A stretch of DNA of 64,000 nucleotides, taken from assembly GCA_041741095.1 (NCBI GenBank), contig JBGSKQ010000033.1:1-64000 (forward strand). The letters are read 5' to 3'. The translations under genes and the position numbers were made by a program. Each line of letters begins with the position of its first letter. Position 1 is the stretch's first letter. Of this stretch, positions 15,186 through 23,898 are shown in pieces. The stretch is from UBA6168 sp041741095 (GTDB lineage: Bacteria > Bacteroidota > Bacteroidia > Chitinophagales > Saprospiraceae). The notes beneath the pieces were generated by a model that was given only the letters and a program-made list of their open reading frames with translations, was not told where the DNA came from and ran no database searches.

Positions 15186-16493
15186 GTGATAGGATTTTCA
15201 AGATTTATTTTGGACAACGGCCTGCGTGTATTGATACATGAGGACGACAGCACACCGATGGTGGCCGTGAACATTTTGTACAATGTGGGCAGCAAAGACG
15301 AGTCTCCGGACAAGACAGGCTTCGCCCACCTTTTTGAGCACCTCATGTTTGGCGGCAGCGCCAACATCCCCAATTTCGACGATCCCATCCAGTTGGCCGG
15401 GGGCGAGAATAACGCCTTTACCAACAACGACATGACGAACTTCTATGACGTGTTGCCGGCCGATAACCTGGAGGTGGCACTCTGGCTGGAGAGTGACCGC
15501 ATGTTCAGCCTCAATTTCAGCGAAAAAGTGCTGGAAGTGCAGCGCAAAGTAGTTGTGGAGGAGTTCAAGGAAACTTGCCTCAATGAGCCTTACGGCGACG
15601 TTTGGCACCACCTGTCCGAACTGGCCTACCAGGTTCACCCTTACCAATGGCCGACCATCGGCAAAATCCCGAAACACGTCGAAGACGCCACACTGGACGA
15701 CGTGAAAGGCTTTTTTTACAAATATTATCGCCCCAACAATGCGGTACTGGTCATCGCCGGCAATGTAAAAACGGACAAGGCCCTGCAATTGGTGGAGAAA
15801 TGGTTTGGCGACATCCCGCCCGGCGACATTTCGCTGCGGCAACTGCCAGCAGAACCCAAACAGGCCATTTTTCACGATCGCCACACGGAGGGCAAAGTAC
15901 CGGTGGATTCCATTTACCTGGCCTTCCACACCTGTTCCCGTATGGACAAGGATTTTTACGCGGTGGATATTCTTTCCGATGTTTTGGGAAACGGCCCGTC
16001 TTCCCGCCTTTTTCGGCGGCTGCTAAAGGATCAAAAGCTGTTTTCCCACATTGACTGCTACATCACGGCGAGCATTGATCCTGGCCTGCTCATTATTGAA
16101 GGAAAACCCTCGGACGGGGTTTCATTGGAAACGGCAGAGGTGGCTATTTGGAAGGAATTGGAGCTCTTAAAACAAGAAGCTATTTCGGAGCGTGAGCTGC
16201 AAAAATTGATCAACAAATCGGAAAGCGCACTGGTCTTTTCCGAAGTCAGCGTATTGAACAAAGCCATCAACCTCGCCTTTTTCGAGCTGCTCGGCGATGC
16301 TTCCATGATCAACCGGGAAGTCGAGCTGTACCAATCCGTCACTGCCGAAGATGTGCGACGAGTGGCGCAGGAGGTTTTTACCCAAGAAAACTGCTCCCGC
16401 TTGATATACAGGGCCGCAAAAAATGAAAATGGGGAAGTCATCGCAAAACAAATAGCGGAAGACGATGACGAGGAGGAAGAGGAAGATGATTGA
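15186..16493 (+). CDS. M16 family zinc peptidase (pitrilysin/processing-peptidase type)
   Basis: A protein of about 435 residues from the GTG at 15186 (IGFSRFILDNGLRVLIHEDD). M16 enzymes degrade or process peptides with an inverted zinc motif. Here HLFEH lies at about residue 48 (FAHLFEHLMFGG) and the downstream Glu is in the family segment NNAFTNNDMTNFYDVLP to VVEEFKE. The second M16 domain runs from about residue 170. The C-terminus ends in a run of Asp/Glu. No signal peptide is visible and no ATG is available: the frame upstream passes through the hairpin repeat 15108-15170, so the true start is uncertain (GTG 15186, or TTG 15102 inside the repeat border). A partner non-catalytic M16 subunit, common in this phylum, is not present next to it. 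Confidence 0.88.
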   Translation: MIGFSRFILDNGLRVLIHEDDSTPMVAVNILYNVGSKDESPDKTGFAHLFEHLMFGGSANIPNFDDPIQLAGGENNAFTNNDMTNFYDVLPADNLEVALWLESDRMFSLNFSEKVLEVQRKVVVEEFKETCLNEPYGDVWHHLSELAYQVHPYQWPTIGKIPKHVEDATLDDVKGFFYKYYRPNNAVLVIAGNVKTDKALQLVEKWFGDIPPGDISLRQLPAEPKQAIFHDRHTEGKVPVDSIYLAFHTCSRMDKDFYAVDILSDVLGNGPSSRLFRRLLKDQKLFSHIDCYITASIDPGLLIIEGKPSDGVSLETAEVAIWKELELLKQEAISERELQKLINKSESALVFSEVSVLNKAINLAFFELLGDASMINREVELYQSVTAEDVRRVAQEVFTQENCSRLIYRAAKNENGEVIAKQIAEDDDEEEEEDD

Positions 16494-16500
16494 TTTAGAT

Positions 16501-16534
16501 AAAAAAAAAGCCCCTCCCCAGCGAACCGGGGAGG
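16501..16534 (-). terminator. Terminator of the HYR surface-protein gene
   Basis: CCTCCCC (16513-16519) pairs with GGGGAGG (16528-16534). On the minus strand the stem is followed by a run of nine T. It lies ~80 bp after the minus-strand HYR gene and just after the convergent M16 gene. Confidence 0.8.
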
Positions 16535-16572
16535 AGACCAATCCCAAAAACCGAGTTACTAAATCTTTATTT

Positions 16573-16617
16573 GAATGATGAACTATGAACAGTGCAATCG
16601 TTCATCACTCATCGTTT
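16573..16617. repeat. GATGAAC-word hairpin at the HYR gene stop
   Basis: Arms at 16573-16590 and 16600-16617 consist of GATGAAC/ATGAAC words and pair imperfectly. The right arm runs into the stop codon (TAA on the minus strand, 16617-16619) of the HYR gene. Confidence 0.7.
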
Positions 16618-19600
16618 TAAAAAACTGTCATCTTTTTAGTGGCTGTGTTGCCGGGCGTTTCGAGGCGGTAGTAGAACACGCCACGGCTGGGCAGCGAACC
16701 TTCCTCCATCCTGATTTCGTGGTAGCCTTTGGCAAAATCGCCCTTCACTTCTTTCACTATTTTTCCAGAAACATCGTACACGGTCAGGGTAGCCGTGGAA
16801 GCCTCTGGCAATTGAAAACCAATGACGGTGGAGCCGTTGAATGGGTTAGGCACGTTTTGGAACAGTTCAAAACGCTGGGCTGCCACCAAGCCGCTCGGCT
16901 CGGAGAAACGCAAGGCCACCGGGCGGCGCAGGCCATCCACTTCATAGCCTTCGGCTTTGGTGAAACGGGAGTTCAGGCTGAGCATTTCGCTCAATTTCCC
17001 AGCGGCCTTGGCCTTGAATGTGATGCTAAACTGTTGCTCCGCCTTTTGATTGGCCGGGGCCAATACTTGGAACCAACTCATGGTAATGGCGCCTTCGCTG
17101 AGTTGGGCCAAACCGAAGTTTTCCAAAGCCACTTTTGCACCCGGATTTACATCCACGAATTCCAGCGCATTGCGGTCGAAATTGAGGGTAAACTGGTAGG
17201 CCAGCATGTTTTCCAGGTTGGCACTAATGTCCACCATCACCGTTTCTCCTGCTTTTACAGTACGCTCCGGTGTGGTCATTTCAAACTCGCTGCCCATGTT
17301 GCGGTCTTCATTCCCAGCAGCATATCCATTTGGAACTGCGGAACCGTTCAGGTCGCCGATCTTCACCCCAACAAAATTCGGGTGCGGGCTGCTGGCAGCT
17401 AGGTCGTTGATGTTGCAAACCTCCGGGAAAGCAGGCGTGAATGGGTTTTGCGGATTGGGGAACGAATAGGCCGCATCCACAAAGCGCCATGAAGTATTGT
17501 TCGGAAAGGTCGTTTCAATATGGAGGATCACTTTTCGCAGTTCCACAATGTCGCTCACGGTGACAGTGCCCGTTTTGTTGACATCCGCCGCAATCATTTT
17601 ATAAGGCGTGCTCAAAGGCATAATGCCCAGGATGTGGCGGTTGAGCAACAGCAGGTCGTATGTAGTTACCCCGTTCAAAGGGTTTTGGTCGAGCTGCGGC
17701 GTTACGCTGTAATCATAACCAGTTGGCACGCTGGCAAAATTGTAATCGCCGGTTTGTGCGGTCAAAGTGGAACTGGTCATGTTGCCGTTCAGCTCTATGG
17801 AAACTTCCTCGACACCTTCGTTTTCCTCGTTTTCTACCGAGCCGTTCACGTTCATCACGATGATCGGGCCACCGCAGACGTTCATGTTGTCCTGTATGAT
17901 GACTTGTGTTTCACAAAAATCCTGGTTGCCCGCTTCGTCGGTCACCCAAACCTGGACGAGGTTGGCACCAATATCGGCGCAAGTGAAAATCTGGATGGTA
18001 TCTGTGGTAATAGGCGAGAAAGAGAATTGCAGGTCGTCATAATCGCTGCAATTGTCGCTGCTGAAGCCATCTTCCAAAGCCAGCACGTTCACTGGCACCA
18101 TTCCCGTTTGCATAATGGTAACAATGACTCCCGTTGCACATTCCACCGTTGGGTTTTTGCAGTCTTCAATGGTGAAGAGATAATTGCAAAATCCTGTATT
18201 GCCGCAGCCATCAAAAGCGGAATAGCTGATGCGGTGAGTACCGATGGGATAGAGATTGGTCGTATTCTGGCCTGTGCCGCTGGTCACGTAGCCTGGGTCG
18301 GCAATGCCGTCATCATATAGATCCACCAGCCAGGAATAGACAATCTGTGTAGCATCCGTACAGTTGTCAGTAGCTGCAACCGACAAGTCGGGTGCAAGAT
18401 CAGAGCAGTCGTCTTTGAAGTTGCAGAAGGTACGGTTGGCACAAGAAGCAAATACAGGGGCAGAAGTGTCTATAATTTTAATTACCTGCACATGATCCCA
18501 GCGGCCGGGACTGTTCGGCACGTTGGGGTTGTATTGGCACCAGTCAATGACTGACCATGTGCGCAAAATCTTGCGGCAAGCATCCGGTACTGATGTCAAC
18601 AATAAATCAGTACTGCCTGAAACCAATGTATAACATGCCGAAGGGCCTGGCAATCCTGGGCTGCCCGTGACCGATGGGTCAGTAGCGGCGTTGCAGCCAT
18701 TTACGGTAATATCGGATGGCCAAACGATGCTATTGCCAGTAAAAACAGTATTATTTAAAATAGTAATTGTTTGTACACAAATGGAAATCGTGCCAGCCAC
18801 ATCGGTAGCGCCCCAGGTGCGGTAAATCGTGCCTGCACCGCAAGAAACCGTTCCAACATCCGCACTGGAAATCAGAATCATTCCGTCGCAATTGTCAGTG
18901 GCCAATCCATCCAGCGGGCCTTGATCAGCTGGGTTGTCCACCACTTCGCCTACCAGGGCAGGGTTGGTGTAGTCCTGGCCACAATTCAATGTCCTATTGG
19001 GTGGACAAGTAATGCTGGGGCCAGAAATATCTTGAACAATTACTTCCACTTGACAAATGTTGAAATTACCGTGGCAGTCATACACCCGCAGCACGACCGG
19101 CACTGTCTGCCCCACATCGGCGCAGCAGAATTCAGCGATGCCATCGAAAGTAAGATTAGCGGGATTGCTGCAATTGTCGGTCAGGCGGGCCACTTCAAAG
19201 TGGTCCAAGCAACAGTTGTCCGTACTGCCATCGTCGAAGGTTTCGGCATAAGCAAAAGCATAGCCCGTATCGTCCAAAGCCACAACGGTGTGCTGATCGC
19301 ACACAGGAGTTGGTTTGGTTAAATCCTGGACGTTAACCGTCATGGTAGCACTGGTCGAGTTGCCGCAGGCATCCGTCACTTTGATGGTCAGGGTATGCAG
19401 GCCGAAAGGAAGGCCCGGCAGCGGCACCTGGCCACCATTGCCAGCAATTGGCCCCACTGGTGTGCTGATAAGCACGGTATAGTTGGAACAATCCGTAATA
19501 GTAGAAGCGGGAATGACTGGCCTGGCACGGCAACCCGGCATGTTGGCGCTCACGGTCATATTCGCCGGAGGGACAACCACTGGCGGGGTCGTGTCCATAT

Positions 19601-20729
19601 ATTCAATCACTTGTGTGCAACGCCAGGGGTTGCTGATAAAATCAATAGGCAGGCACCAGTCAAGTACCGACCAATTGCGGATAATCTTATAACTGGCCCC
19701 ACAGCCGGGGATGATTTGATCGGTATAATTTGCAGAAATATTGCAGACCGAATTGGCCCCACTGGTAATGTCATAAGTATCTCCATTGATAACAACGGTG
19801 GGATAGCCCGTCACTGAAGGATCAAAATTGGGTGCAACGCCCGGCACACATTGAATAGTGCGGGTGGGCGGGCAAATAGGCGTGATGTTCAGCAGCGATA
19901 TGCGCTCCACTGTTATTATCTGCGCACAATTACTGACATTGCCCAAAATATCGGTGGCCGTCCACATGCGCATGATGACAGACGTATAAGGGTCATTACA
20001 AGTACCCTGCGTCTGCATATCAATATAGTTGACCGTATAGTTAAAACAATCAGTAAAAGTGGGGTTTGGCACGTCGCCGCCTTCCGAAACAGGGCGGATG
20101 TCTTCGAGGCAATTGAGGGTGACAGAGTCGCAACCCGTGATAAGCGGGCCGGATTTGTCTTCCACCAATACTTCTCCCCAGCACCAGTTGCCCGTTTGGG
20201 TATTTGTTACAGTGTAGCCGATTGTTTGCCCCACATAATAATAGCCAATATAATTGCTGCCAGTGTTTTCAATGTCCACCGTAAAATCGTCGTAGCAGCC
20301 ATAGTTGCCTTCCAGCACGCTGGCTGGCCAGAGCCACATTTCACAATTGGCGGGCATTGAAATGTTTAAAAATGGATCGCAGACCAGGCCCGGCGTCGGC
20401 GGCACATACTCTACGATGGTAATGTCGAATTCGCAGGTATCCGTGTTGAACGAGCCGTCAACGGCCATAAAACGCAGCGTCGTCGTCCCGATGGCGAAAT
20501 CGTCGCCGGAGGTCAGGCCAGTGCCGTCAATTTGCGCAATGGTAGGTGTGGATTGATCGTCGGTAGCAAAAATGTTGAAGAAGACAGGAGTTTCACATTC
20601 GCCCGGATCGAGGTTGATGGTCATATCGCCGGGGCAAAAAATGACCGGGGGTGTGGTATCTTGTGCAAGCAGGAATTGGGCACTGCACGTGAGCAACACC
20701 ACTAGGAAAATAGGTAGCAGTCGCATCAT
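16617..20729 (-). CDS. Giant HYR-domain surface protein with cohesin/dockerin-like modules and T9SS sorting domain
   Basis: A 1370-residue secreted protein. Signal peptide at 1-22. Residues ~26-940 hold a series of HYR-type immunoglobulin-like domains (TTPPVIFCPGDMTINLDPG first, many CPxDxTV and VxDxTKPTPxC repeats with paired cysteines). Residues ~950-1000 form a CarboxypepD_reg-like fold (NGNMTSSTLTAQTGDYNF). Residues ~1004-1070 are dockerin-like (VNKTGTVTVSDIVELRKVIL, with Asp/Asn calcium-loop spacing). Residues ~1150-1270 resemble a cohesin domain (VKAGETVMVDISANLENMLA). The last ~85 residues are a type A T9SS sorting domain (FQNVPNPFNGSTVIGF to KKMTVF). It is expected on the cell surface after sorting-domain removal, as an adhesin or matrix scaffold. 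It forms its own transcription unit. Confidence 0.92.
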   Translation of the reverse strand: MMRLLPIFLVVLLTCSAQFLLAQDTTPPVIFCPGDMTINLDPGECETPVFFNIFATDDQSTPTIAQIDGTGLTSGDDFAIGTTTLRFMAVDGSFNTDTCEFDITIVEYVPPTPGLVCDPFLNISMPANCEMWLWPASVLEGNYGCYDDFTVDIENTGSNYIGYYYVGQTIGYTVTNTQTGNWCWGEVLVEDKSGPLITGCDSVTLNCLEDIRPVSEGGDVPNPTFTDCFNYTVNYIDMQTQGTCNDPYTSVIMRMWTATDILGNVSNCAQIITVERISLLNITPICPPTRTIQCVPGVAPNFDPSVTGYPTVVINGDTYDITSGANSVCNISANYTDQIIPGCGASYKIIRNWSVLDWCLPIDFISNPWRCTQVIEYMDTTPPVVVPPANMTVSANMPGCRARPVIPASTITDCSNYTVLISTPVGPIAGNGGQVPLPGLPFGLHTLTIKVTDACGNSTSATMTVNVQDLTKPTPVCDQHTVVALDDTGYAFAYAETFDDGSTDNCCLDHFEVARLTDNCSNPANLTFDGIAEFCCADVGQTVPVVLRVYDCHGNFNICQVEVIVQDISGPSITCPPNRTLNCGQDYTNPALVGEVVDNPADQGPLDGLATDNCDGMILISSADVGTVSCGAGTIYRTWGATDVAGTISICVQTITILNNTVFTGNSIVWPSDITVNGCNAATDPSVTGSPGLPGPSACYTLVSGSTDLLLTSVPDACRKILRTWSVIDWCQYNPNVPNSPGRWDHVQVIKIIDTSAPVFASCANRTFCNFKDDCSDLAPDLSVAATDNCTDATQIVYSWLVDLYDDGIADPGYVTSGTGQNTTNLYPIGTHRISYSAFDGCGNTGFCNYLFTIEDCKNPTVECATGVIVTIMQTGMVPVNVLALEDGFSSDNCSDYDDLQFSFSPITTDTIQIFTCADIGANLVQVWVTDEAGNQDFCETQVIIQDNMNVCGGPIIVMNVNGSVENEENEGVEEVSIELNGNMTSSTLTAQTGDYNFASVPTGYDYSVTPQLDQNPLNGVTTYDLLLLNRHILGIMPLSTPYKMIAADVNKTGTVTVSDIVELRKVILHIETTFPNNTSWRFVDAAYSFPNPQNPFTPAFPEVCNINDLAASSPHPNFVGVKIGDLNGSAVPNGYAAGNEDRNMGSEFEMTTPERTVKAGETVMVDISANLENMLAYQFTLNFDRNALEFVDVNPGAKVALENFGLAQLSEGAITMSWFQVLAPANQKAEQQFSITFKAKAAGKLSEMLSLNSRFTKAEGYEVDGLRRPVALRFSEPSGLVAAQRFELFQNVPNPFNGSTVIGFQLPEASTATLTVYDVSGKIVKEVKGDFAKGYHEIRMEEGSLPSRGVFYYRLETPGNTATKKMTVF

Positions 20730-21002
20730 GGGACTCCGTTTTTGGTTAAAGAAAAAATTAGATTCGTTTATCAGTATCCGATCACCTGCTATTGCGAAGC
20801 ACAGAAAAGTACAAGCGCAAAACAGCCGACCGCATTGCTGCCAGATTGTAGTTGGATGGTAAATCCAGGTAGGTTAATTATTTTCCTGCGATGTGTTTTA
20901 CCCCGTGGTGAGAAAGGGGGATTGATTTGGAGAAAAGTTCGGTTAGATTATTCTTGGTAAGTGTAAGAATTGGAAAAGAAATTTATTAGAAAAATTTCGA
21001 TG

Positions 21003-21010
21003 CAAAGGTA
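21003..21010 (-). promoter_or_regulatory. Candidate -7 element for the HYR gene
   Basis: The minus strand reads TACCTTTG (consensus TAnnTTTG) followed by C, as in many Bacteroidota promoters. The leader to the start codon would be long (~270 bases). Confidence 0.4.
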
Positions 21011-21141
21011 ATGGTTAAAAAACGGGCCATGCTTACCCGGTGGGGGGTATTTTTTAAATTGATAAAATATGTAACCCATCATTTTGATAAAACTCAATTC
21101 GGCGATTGATGAAAATCACCTGCCAGGGCTGGTTCTACTGC

Positions 21142-21149
21142 TACATTTG
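21142..21149 (+). promoter_or_regulatory. Candidate -7 element for hmgA
   Basis: TACATTTG matches TAnnTTTG and lies 53 bp before the hmgA start. No clear TTTG -33 element is at the proper distance. Confidence 0.35.
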
Positions 21150-21202
21150 GCCGTCCTCATCTGTAAACCATCATTTTTTCAACCAAATAAAATCATCCAC
21201 CC

Positions 21203-22381
21203 ATGTCCTTTTACCACCGCCTTGGCAAAATACCGCACAAGCGCCACGTCCAGTTCCGAATGAACGGCCAGGGCAGCGGCCTGTATGCAGAAGAGCTCGT
21301 CGGCACCCAGGGATTTTCCGGCACTTCCGCCCTTGTTTACCACCTCTATCCACCCACCATTGTCAAGGAAAAAGGCAAACCCTATTCGGTGGAGCCAAAA
21401 ATTGCGATAGCAAAAAACCTCTCGGCGCTCAGCTTTAAGGGCTTCTCCCTGCCAGCCGTGGACAACTACCTGGACAGCCGCACTACCTTGTTTGTCAACA
21501 ACGACCTGCATGTCGGGCTTGCCGCACCGAGGGAGAGCATGACCGACTATTTTTTCAAAAATGCCGATGCGGATGAAATGATCTTCGTACACCGGGGCAG
21601 CGGAACGCTCAAGACCATGTACGGCGAAGTGCCTTTTGAATATGGCGACTACCTCGTTATTCCCCGTGGTACCATTTACCAATTTGAATTTGACACGGCG
21701 GACAACCGCCTGCTAATACTTGAATCATTCAGCCCCGTTCGCACACCCCGGCGCTACCGCAACGATGTGGGGCAGCTATTGGAGCACTCGCCGTTTTGTG
21801 AGCGGGATTACAAAGTGCCGCAGGATCTTAGGACCTACGACGAACGGGGCGATTTTAATATTTTTATCAAAAAACAGGGCCTGATTTACCCCTACGTGTA
21901 TGGCACGCACCCATTCGACGTAGTGGGCTGGGATGGTTTCCATTATCCATACTCCATCTCTATTTTTGATTTTGAACCGATTACGGGGCGTGTCCACATG
22001 CCGCCTCCCATCCACCAGCAGTTCGAGGGCGATGGTTTTGTCGTATGCTCATTCGTTCCCCGCCTGTACGACTACCACCCCGATGCCATCCCGGCCCCCT
22101 ACCACCACAGCAATATTGACAGCGACGAAATCCTCTATTACGTGGACGGCGACTTTATGAGCCGCAACAATATCCAACAAGGCCAGTTGACCCTGCACCC
22201 CGCTGGCATTCCGCATGGGCCGCACCCTGGTGCCATCGAGCGCAGCATTGGCAAAAAGGCCACCGAAGAAATGGCCGTGATGATTGACCCCTTCCGCCCG
22301 GTGATGATCACCGAAGCTGCGATGGAACTGGAGGTGGAAGACTACTATAAGTCGTGGATGATGGAGGAAATATTGGGTTGA
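21203..22381 (+). CDS. hmgA: Homogentisate 1,2-dioxygenase
   Basis: A 392-residue iron enzyme that opens the ring of homogentisate to maleylacetoacetate, the central step of tyrosine/phenylalanine catabolism, in the cytoplasm. The cupin core shows HRGSGTLKTMYGEVPFEYGD near residue 132. Iron ligands are visible in PYHHSNIDSDEILYY (His ~301-302 and Glu ~308) and in HPAGIPHGPHPGA (His ~337-340). The length fits the short bacterial form (~385-395). It starts MSFYHRLGKIPHKRHVQFR. It is followed after a 180-bp hairpin repeat by hpd, the enzyme that makes its substrate; fumarylacetoacetase is not in the window. Confidence 0.96.
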   Translation: MSFYHRLGKIPHKRHVQFRMNGQGSGLYAEELVGTQGFSGTSALVYHLYPPTIVKEKGKPYSVEPKIAIAKNLSALSFKGFSLPAVDNYLDSRTTLFVNNDLHVGLAAPRESMTDYFFKNADADEMIFVHRGSGTLKTMYGEVPFEYGDYLVIPRGTIYQFEFDTADNRLLILESFSPVRTPRRYRNDVGQLLEHSPFCERDYKVPQDLRTYDERGDFNIFIKKQGLIYPYVYGTHPFDVVGWDGFHYPYSISIFDFEPITGRVHMPPPIHQQFEGDGFVVCSFVPRLYDYHPDAIPAPYHHSNIDSDEILYYVDGDFMSRNNIQQGQLTLHPAGIPHGPHPGAIERSIGKKATEEMAVMIDPFRPVMITEAAMELEVEDYYKSWMMEEILG

Positions 22382-22394
22382 AATTGGAATTCTT

Positions 22395-22537
22395 ATTTGA
22401 TTTAAGATATAAGATATACGAATTTAGATTTAAGATTTAAAATGTCTGAATTGCCTGTAAATGCAGGGTTTTTCAAATAATAAGGCCCCAATTAAATCTA
22501 AAATATTATATCGTCTATCTTATATCTTAAATCAAAT
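22395..22537. repeat. TTTAAGATATAAGAT-word palindrome between hmgA and hpd
   Basis: A 22-base arm at 22395-22416 is a perfect reverse complement of 22516-22537. Inside, further AGATTTAAGATTTAA and TAAATCTAAAATATTATAT words pair loosely. It starts 14 bp after the hmgA stop and ends 26 bp before the hpd start, filling the whole gap. Confidence 0.9.
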
Positions 22538-22563
22538 ACCACAATATAAAATTATAGCACCTA

Positions 22564-23715
22564 ATGGAAGTATTAACCGGCATATCCAATTATAATTATT
22601 CACTGGAAAAAATATTCCCCGAAGCGGATGATTTCTTGCCCCTGCTGGGCACCGACTATGTGGAACTCTACGTCGGCAACGCCAAGCAGGCCGCCCATTA
22701 TTACAAAACCGCCTTTGGCTTCCAGAGCCTGGCTTATGCCGGGCTGGAAACGGGCGTGAGGGATCGGGCTTCGTATGTATTGCAACAGGACAAAATACGC
22801 CTCGTGCTCACCACGCCGCTCACCTCCGACAGCCCCATCAACGAGCACCTGCGCAGGCATGGCGACGGCGTGAAGGTCATCGCCCTTTGGGTGCCGGATG
22901 CCCACGAAGCCTTCGAGCAAACGGTGGGCAGGGGCGCAAAACCTTTTTTGGAACCCACCATCGAATACGACGAACATGGCCGTGTGGTGCGCTCCGGCAT
23001 CCACACCTACGGTGATACAGTGCATATTTTCGTGGAGCGCAACGACTATGGCGGCCTCTTCCTGCCCGGCTACGAAAAATGGGACAGCGAATACAACCCA
23101 GGCGACACAGGCTTGAAATATATTGACCACATGGTGGGCAATGTGGACTGGGGCCAAATGAACCATTGGGCCAAGTTTTACCACGAGGTGATGGGCTTTG
23201 CCAACCTCATTTCCTTCGACGACAAGGACATTTCCACCCAATACTCCGCCCTGATGAGCAAGGTGATGACCAACGGCAATGGCCGCATCAAATTTCCCAT
23301 CAACGAGCCTGCCACCGGTTTGAAAAAGTCGCAAATAGAGGAGTACGTTGACTTCTATGAAGGTCCCGGCTGCCAGCACATCGCCGTGGCGACCAACGAC
23401 ATCGTATTCACCGTAAGCGAGATGCGCAAGCGGGGCGTGGAGTTCCTGCATGTGCCGGGCACTTATTACGACACGGTGATGGAGCGGGTCGGCAAAATTG
23501 ACGAAGACCTCCTCCGCCTGAAGGAACTCGGCATCATGGTGGACCGTGACGAGGAGGGCTACCTCCTGCAAATCTTTACCCGCCCGGTGGAAGACCGCCC
23601 TACCCTCTTTTTTGAAATCATACAGCGCAAAGGAGCCAAGTCCTTTGGCAAAGGCAACTTCAAAGCCCTGTTCGAGTCCATCGAAGACGAGCAGCGGCGG
23701 CGGGGGACTTTGTGA
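22564..23715 (+). CDS. hpd: 4-hydroxyphenylpyruvate dioxygenase
   Basis: A 383-residue Fe(II) enzyme of the vicinal oxygen chelate fold that converts 4-hydroxyphenylpyruvate to homogentisate, feeding HmgA. The first VOC domain begins near residue 25 (LPLLGTDYVELYVGNAKQAA). The catalytic second domain supplies the iron ligands in YIDHMVGNV (His ~189), GCQHIAVAT (His ~272) and LFFEIIQRKG (Glu ~351). The C-terminal helix FGKGNFKALFESIEDEQRRR is the usual substrate gate. The length is typical. Same strand as hmgA, so the two form a catabolic cluster. A hairpin repeat begins directly after the stop. Confidence 0.97.
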   Translation: MEVLTGISNYNYSLEKIFPEADDFLPLLGTDYVELYVGNAKQAAHYYKTAFGFQSLAYAGLETGVRDRASYVLQQDKIRLVLTTPLTSDSPINEHLRRHGDGVKVIALWVPDAHEAFEQTVGRGAKPFLEPTIEYDEHGRVVRSGIHTYGDTVHIFVERNDYGGLFLPGYEKWDSEYNPGDTGLKYIDHMVGNVDWGQMNHWAKFYHEVMGFANLISFDDKDISTQYSALMSKVMTNGNGRIKFPINEPATGLKKSQIEEYVDFYEGPGCQHIAVATNDIVFTVSEMRKRGVEFLHVPGTYYDTVMERVGKIDEDLLRLKELGIMVDRDEEGYLLQIFTRPVEDRPTLFFEIIQRKGAKSFGKGNFKALFESIEDEQRRRGTL

Positions 23716-23716
23716 A

Positions 23717-23880
23717 ATAACGATGAACGATGAACGATGAATGCTTGTCTGCCTCTGGCAGGATGAACTGGGCAGTGTGCTGGCTTATTATTTGCAAAAT
23801 TAATCCCATTACACCCCCATTCAACTGGGAAAATGTTCATCCTGCCAGAGGCAGACAAGCATTTATAGTTTATCGTTATT
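23717..23880. repeat. Composite GATGAAC / TCTGCC palindrome after hpd
   Basis: The left arm (23717-23768) starts with three GATGAAC words and continues into a module containing TCTGCCTCTGGCAG. The right arm (23835-23880) is its reverse complement, exact over 28 bases next to the loop. The element begins 2 bp after the hpd stop and ends 18 bp before the next start. Confidence 0.9.
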
Positions 23881-23898
23881 AAGAAAAGTACACCTCCC

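Larger units (their letters stand above)
20730..21202. other. Divergent intergenic region between the HYR gene and hmgA
   Basis: No convincing gene lies in these 473 bases. They contain the candidate minus-strand -7 element at 21003-21010 and the candidate plus-strand element at 21142-21149, and a weak CCCCGTGGTGAGAAAGGGG stem near 20900. Otherwise I see nothing. Confidence 0.6.

Noticed and set aside
15198..15929. Minus-strand open frame of 243 codons
   Set aside because: Antisense to the zinc-binding half of the M16 peptidase.
22600..23571. Minus-strand open frame of 323 codons opposite hpd
   Set aside because: hpd is certain from its iron ligands; the antisense frame has no recognisable features.
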